A DNA stretch of 7,659 nucleotides, taken from the NCBI GenBank assembly GCA_002727895.1, contig PBUO01000113.1, positions 1 to 7,659 of the forward strand. The letters run 5' to 3'. A program made the position numbers and the translations under genes. This document shows positions 4,550-7,659 of the stretch, piece by piece. Every line of letters starts with the position of its first letter. Within the stretch, counting starts at the first letter, position 1. The notes under the pieces are model-generated. The model had not been told where the DNA came from. It was given only the letters and a program-made list of their open reading frames with translations, and did no database searches. The DNA is from Acidimicrobiaceae bacterium (lineage in GTDB: Bacteria; Actinomycetota; Acidimicrobiia; Acidimicrobiales; MedAcidi-G1).

Positions 4550-7363
4550 ATGACCGACACGCTGTCCAGCTACCCGCCCGAGGAATCGTGGGACCACGTC
4601 GAGTCCCTCGACCCGGCCGCCTGGCCCACCAAGGTCCGGCGCGCCCACCGGCTGGTGCCCACCACCTGCTTCAACTGCGAGGCCAACTGCGGCCTGCTGG
4701 CCTGGGTCGACAAGGAGACCGGCCGGATCACCAAGTTCGAGGGCAACCCAGTGCACCCGGCCAGCCGGGGCCGCAACTGCGCCAAGGGCCCGGCCACAAT
4801 CAACCAGGTTGAGGACCCCGAGCGGATCCTCCACCCCATGAAGCGGGTCGGCGAGCGGGGCGAGGGCCTGTGGGAGCGCATCACCTGGGAGCAGGCCCTC
4901 GACGAGATCGGTATCCGCATCGGCGCCGCCTTCCGCGAGGACCGCCACCACGAGGTCATGTACCACGTGGGCCGGATGGGCGACGACAGCTACATGGAAC
5001 GGGTGCTCCACAGTTGGGGCATCGACGGCCACAACAGCCACACCAACATCTGCTCCAGCGGCGCCCGGGTGGGCTACGCCTCGTGGATGGGCTTCGATCG
5101 CCCGTCGGCCGACTTCGCCAACGCCGAGGTCATTTTCCTCATCTCATCCCACCTCGAGGCCGGGCACTACTTCAACCCCCATGCCCAGCGGATCATCGAG
5201 GGCCAGAAAAACGGCGCCACGGTCGTGTGCGTCGACCCGCGGCTGTCCAACACTGCTGCCAAGGCCGACCACTGGCTGTCGCCGTGGCCGGGCACCGAGG
5301 CCTTCCTGCTGCTGGCCATCGCCCGCCTGCTACTCGAGGCCGACACGTGGGATGCCGCCTTCTTCGAGCGGTGGGTCAACTGGGAGACGTTCCTGCGCGA
5401 GGCCCGTCCCGACCTGGAGTGCACGTTTTCCAACGTGCGCCAGGCGCTGATCGACCAGTACGCCGACTACACGCCGGCCGAGGCGGCCCGGGTGTGCGGC
5501 GTCGAGGAGTCGACCATCCGCGAGGTCGCCGCGGCTATCGGCCGGGGCCTGGGCCGGTTTGCCTCCCACACTTGGCGGGCCTCGTCGGCCGGCAACGAAG
5601 GCGGCTGGATGGTGTCGCGCTGCCTGCAGTTCCTGAACGTGCTGACCGGTTCGGTGGGCACCGAGGGCGGCACCAACGCCAACGGCTGGAACAAGTTCAT
5701 CCCGGTCACCCCCATCCACCCCGAGCCCCAGGCTCGATGGAACGAGATGCAGTGGCCGATCGAGTACCCGCTCAGCCACCACGAGTTGTCGATCCTGCTG
5801 CCCCACTTCCTCAAGGCTGGCCGGGGGCGCATCGATACCTACTTCACCCGCGTCTACAACCCGCTGTGGACCAACCCCGACGGCTTCACGTGGATGGAGG
5901 CGCTGCGCGACCCGGAGATGATCGGCTGCCACGTGGCGCTCACCCCCACGTGGAACGAGTCGGCGTGGTTTGCTGACTACGTGCTGCCCATGGGCATCGC
6001 CTCGGAACGCCACGACGTGGCCAGCTTCGAGACTCACAACGGCCGGTGGATCGGGTTCCGCCAGCCGGTGGCCCGCCGCCACCGCGAGCTGGACGGCGAG
6101 ACGTTCGGCCGCACCCACGAGGCCAACCCCGGGGAGGTGTGGGAGGAGCAGGAGTTCTGGATCGACCTGTCGTGGCGGATCGACCCCGACGGTTCGCTGG
6201 GCATCCGTTCGCAGTTCGAGAGTCGTGACGAGCCCGGCACCCCGCTGTCGCTGGACGAGTACTACTCGATGCTCTTCGAGGGAGGGGTCCCCGGCCTGCC
6301 CGAGGCGGCCGAGGCCATCGGCCTGACCCCGCTGGAGTACATGCGTCGCAAGGGCTCGTTCTCGCTGCCCGGCGACCAGTACCAGGTGTACGAGCGCGAC
6401 GTACCCGAGGCCGACCTGGCCGGGGCCGAGCGCGATGCCGACGGGGTGTGGCGCCGCCCGGGCACCGCCGGCTCGCACCAGTCGCTGGAGGACATCCAGG
6501 GCCACATGCCGTTCATCGGGGACGGCTCGCCGGCCATCGACGTGGACGGCCAGGCCAAGTTTGGCTTCCCCACGCCGTCCAAAAGGCTGGAGTTCTTCTC
6601 CGAGACGCTGCGCTACTGGGGTTGGCCCGAGTACTCCATGCCGGCCTTCATCAAGAGCCAGGTCCACTGGGAGGACCTGGACATGTCGTCCGGCGAGCGG
6701 ATCCTCGTGCCTACCTTCCGCATCCCGACCCTCATCCACACCCGTTCGGCTAACAGCCAGTGGCTGAACGAGATCAGCCATCGCCACCCGCTGTGGCTGC
6801 ACCCGTCGGACGCCGAGCAGCTGGGGATCGAGGAGGAGGGGCTGGTGCGGATCACCACGCGGACCGGCCACTTCGTGATCAACGCCTGGCGAACCGAGGG
6901 CATCCGTCCCGGCGTCGTGGCGGCCAGCCACCACATGGGTCGCTGGCGCCTTGAGGAGGAGGACGCCCGGTCGTGGGGGGCCGGCAAGGCCTCGATCGAA
7001 CAAGACGACGACGGCCGCTGGCGTCTACGCCGCGAGCACGGCCACGTGCCCTACGAGAGCGGCGACCGGGACACCGGGCTGATCTGGTGGACCGACACCG
7101 GCGTGCACCAGAACCTGACCTTCCCCGTCCAGCCCGACCCGATCAGCGGCATGCACTGCTGGCTGCAGCGGGTCATGGTGGCGCCGGCCGAGGCGGGCGA
7201 CGCCTACGGCGACGTGGTGGTCGACACCGAGGCCTCACACCGGATCTTCGAGGAGTGGCTGGCCAAGACCCGCCCGGGTCCCGGTCCGGGGAACCTTCGC
7301 AGGCCGCTGTGGATGGCCCGTCCTGTCAAGCCCCTGGCCACCGCCTACCGCTACGAGGGGTAG
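4550..7363 (+). CDS. soeA: molybdopterin oxidoreductase catalytic subunit, probable SoeA-type sulfite dehydrogenase
   Basis: Catalytic subunit (937 residues) of a DMSO-reductase-family enzyme holding a bis-molybdopterin cofactor and one [4Fe-4S] cluster. The cluster motif is C40-X2-C43-X3-C47-X29-C77, followed by KGPATINQVEDPERIL. The NSHTNICSSGAR block places Cys168 as the likely molybdenum ligand. GHYFNPHAQRIIE (205-217), EGGTNANGW (372-380) and VYNPLW (435-440) are cofactor-pocket blocks; the C-terminal third, including HTRSANSQW (730-738), is the dinucleotide-binding domain. The N-terminus (first 39 residues) has no twin-arginine signal or hydrophobic stretch, unlike DmsA, PsrA, PhsA or TtrA, so the protein should stay in the cytoplasm. 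ATG 4550 has GGTGA 4 bases upstream. From memory the blocks most resemble SoeA, which oxidises sulfite to sulfate and feeds quinone through SoeBC; polysulfide/thiosulfate or other sulfur-compound reductases remain possible. Molybdoenzyme class is certain, substrate moderately likely. No TorD-like chaperone gene is seen. Confidence 0.75.
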   Translation: MTDTLSSYPPEESWDHVESLDPAAWPTKVRRAHRLVPTTCFNCEANCGLLAWVDKETGRITKFEGNPVHPASRGRNCAKGPATINQVEDPERILHPMKRVGERGEGLWERITWEQALDEIGIRIGAAFREDRHHEVMYHVGRMGDDSYMERVLHSWGIDGHNSHTNICSSGARVGYASWMGFDRPSADFANAEVIFLISSHLEAGHYFNPHAQRIIEGQKNGATVVCVDPRLSNTAAKADHWLSPWPGTEAFLLLAIARLLLEADTWDAAFFERWVNWETFLREARPDLECTFSNVRQALIDQYADYTPAEAARVCGVEESTIREVAAAIGRGLGRFASHTWRASSAGNEGGWMVSRCLQFLNVLTGSVGTEGGTNANGWNKFIPVTPIHPEPQARWNEMQWPIEYPLSHHELSILLPHFLKAGRGRIDTYFTRVYNPLWTNPDGFTWMEALRDPEMIGCHVALTPTWNESAWFADYVLPMGIASERHDVASFETHNGRWIGFRQPVARRHRELDGETFGRTHEANPGEVWEEQEFWIDLSWRIDPDGSLGIRSQFESRDEPGTPLSLDEYYSMLFEGGVPGLPEAAEAIGLTPLEYMRRKGSFSLPGDQYQVYERDVPEADLAGAERDADGVWRRPGTAGSHQSLEDIQGHMPFIGDGSPAIDVDGQAKFGFPTPSKRLEFFSETLRYWGWPEYSMPAFIKSQVHWEDLDMSSGERILVPTFRIPTLIHTRSANSQWLNEISHRHPLWLHPSDAEQLGIEEEGLVRITTRTGHFVINAWRTEGIRPGVVAASHHMGRWRLEEEDARSWGAGKASIEQDDDGRWRLRREHGHVPYESGDRDTGLIWWTDTGVHQNLTFPVQPDPISGMHCWLQRVMVAPAEAGDAYGDVVVDTEASHRIFEEWLAKTRPGPGPGNLRRPLWMARPVKPLATAYRYEG

Positions 7364-7365
7364 GA

Positions 7366-7435
7366 CCGGACGCTCGTCTTAGAGGCCCGCTTCTGGACGC
7401 CTGCTCGTAGAGGACTGCTGTTAGAGGTAGGCGTT
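7366..7435. repeat. degenerate 14-bp periodic repeat at the convergent gene ends
   Basis: TAGAGG occurs at 7380, 7408 and 7422, spacings of 28 and 14 bases, and the missing position at 7394 reads TGGACG. Taken as five 14-base units from 7366, the later parts of units also share a CNNGCTN-like core, but they are far from identical. The stretch spans the 57-base gap between the molybdoenzyme stop and the stop of the minus-strand gene and runs into the end of the latter. No strong hairpin with a T tract is visible, so I cannot call a terminator; repeat call itself is weak. Confidence 0.3.
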
Positions 7436-7659
7436 CGCCGAGAGGTCGGCGGGGACGACCGAGTCGACCACGGCCCGCATCGTCTCCTCGAACACCGCTG
7501 GCAGGTCGGCCGGCTCGGCCAGGGCCGCCCGGGTGGACGGATCCAGGTCGGCGGCGCCGTCATCGTCGACAAGGACCGTGGTCCGCTGCAGCGGCTCGGG
7601 CGTGAGGTCGGCGCGGAGGCCGGCCACGATGAACCCGCCCACGCAGGCCGTGATGGCCC
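7421..7659 (-). CDS. 3' part of an unrecognised gene (C-terminal ~79 residues)
   Basis: The minus-strand frame is open from the window end to TAA at 7423-7421. It could start at a GTG (7642-7640), but the frame stays open beyond it and the codons there read plausibly (AITACVGGF), so the gene most likely continues outside the window. Visible protein: a hydrophobic, glycine-containing segment (ITACVGGFIVAGLRADL), a basic-polar strand QRTTVLVDDDG, an acidic region, and a helix-like end VFEETMRAVVDSVVPADLSANAYL. I do not recognise the family; a regulator C-terminal domain is one loose possibility. It is convergent with the molybdoenzyme gene, with 57 bases between stops, so it is not part of that operon. 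Codon choice fits the window, which supports it being real. Confidence 0.55.
   Translation of the reverse strand, partial: AITACVGGFIVAGLRADLTPEPLQRTTVLVDDDGAADLDPSTRAALAEPADLPAVFEETMRAVVDSVVPADLSANAYL

Noticed and set aside
4550..4670. Twin-arginine (Tat) export signal on the molybdoenzyme
   Set aside because: VRRAH at residues 29-33 contains two arginines, but no hydrophobic core or cleavage site follows; the cluster cysteines begin at residue 40.
5330..7003. Minus-strand open frame of about 557 codons opposite the molybdoenzyme
   Set aside because: Antisense shadow of conserved molybdopterin-domain sequence; no domains or ribosome binding site.
7364..7420. Rho-independent terminator after the molybdoenzyme gene
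   Set aside because: Only a five-pair imperfect stem near 7381-7394 and no T tract.
1..7659. CRISPR array, tRNA, rRNA, insertion sequence or integration site
   Set aside because: No regularly spaced identical repeats, no cloverleaf or rRNA-like stretch, no transposase or terminal inverted repeats were seen on either strand.

Overview
High-GC (about 70 % by eye) DNA with strong G/C third-position codon preference, GTG and ATG starts, and one promoter placed as for a leaderless mRNA. This suggests an actinobacterium, possibly of the Acidimicrobiia; the taxon is inferred from composition and protein style only. The first ~100 bases are far richer in A/T (about 45 % GC over bases 1-60) and look like the edge of an assembled contig or a recombined junction.

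Layout. (i) 1-495 holds broken pieces: the C-terminal end of a probable class III aminotransferase, then the first ~35 codons of an ABC-transporter ATPase of the TauB/SsuB/NrtD type, which loses its reading just where the Walker A loop should be. (ii) 514-2253: phosphate acetyltransferase (pta) and a ten-helix EamA/DMT permease, 24 bases apart. (iii) 2254-2341: a short regulatory interval with a 17-bp inverted repeat and a -10 box exactly positioned for a leaderless start. (iv) 2342-7363: TetR-type regulator, a fused four-cluster ferredoxin / NrfD-type membrane anchor, and a 937-residue molybdopterin oxidoreductase, all on the plus strand with short gaps and probably one transcript. (v) 7421 to the end: the 3' part of an unrecognised gene on the minus strand, convergent with the oxidoreductase.

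How the genes may work together. The molybdoenzyme and its partner have the composition of a complex iron-sulfur molybdoenzyme without a Tat signal, so the active site should face the cytoplasm. From memory, the sequences most resemble SoeA and SoeB, the cytoplasm-facing sulfite dehydrogenase (quinone-reducing), here with SoeB and SoeC joined in one protein. The broken upstream genes fit the same theme: taurine dissimilation operons in other bacteria contain a taurine:pyruvate aminotransferase (tpa), the TauABC importer, sulfoacetaldehyde acetyltransferase (xsc, giving acetyl phosphate plus sulfite) and pta. In this window aminotransferase end, ABC ATPase start and pta stand in that order, no ackA is seen, and a sulfite-oxidising complex would remove the sulfite. 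The xsc gene and the rest of the transporter are absent, so the link is a hypothesis; the missing part may have been lost by deletion or by assembly collapse at about 445-513.
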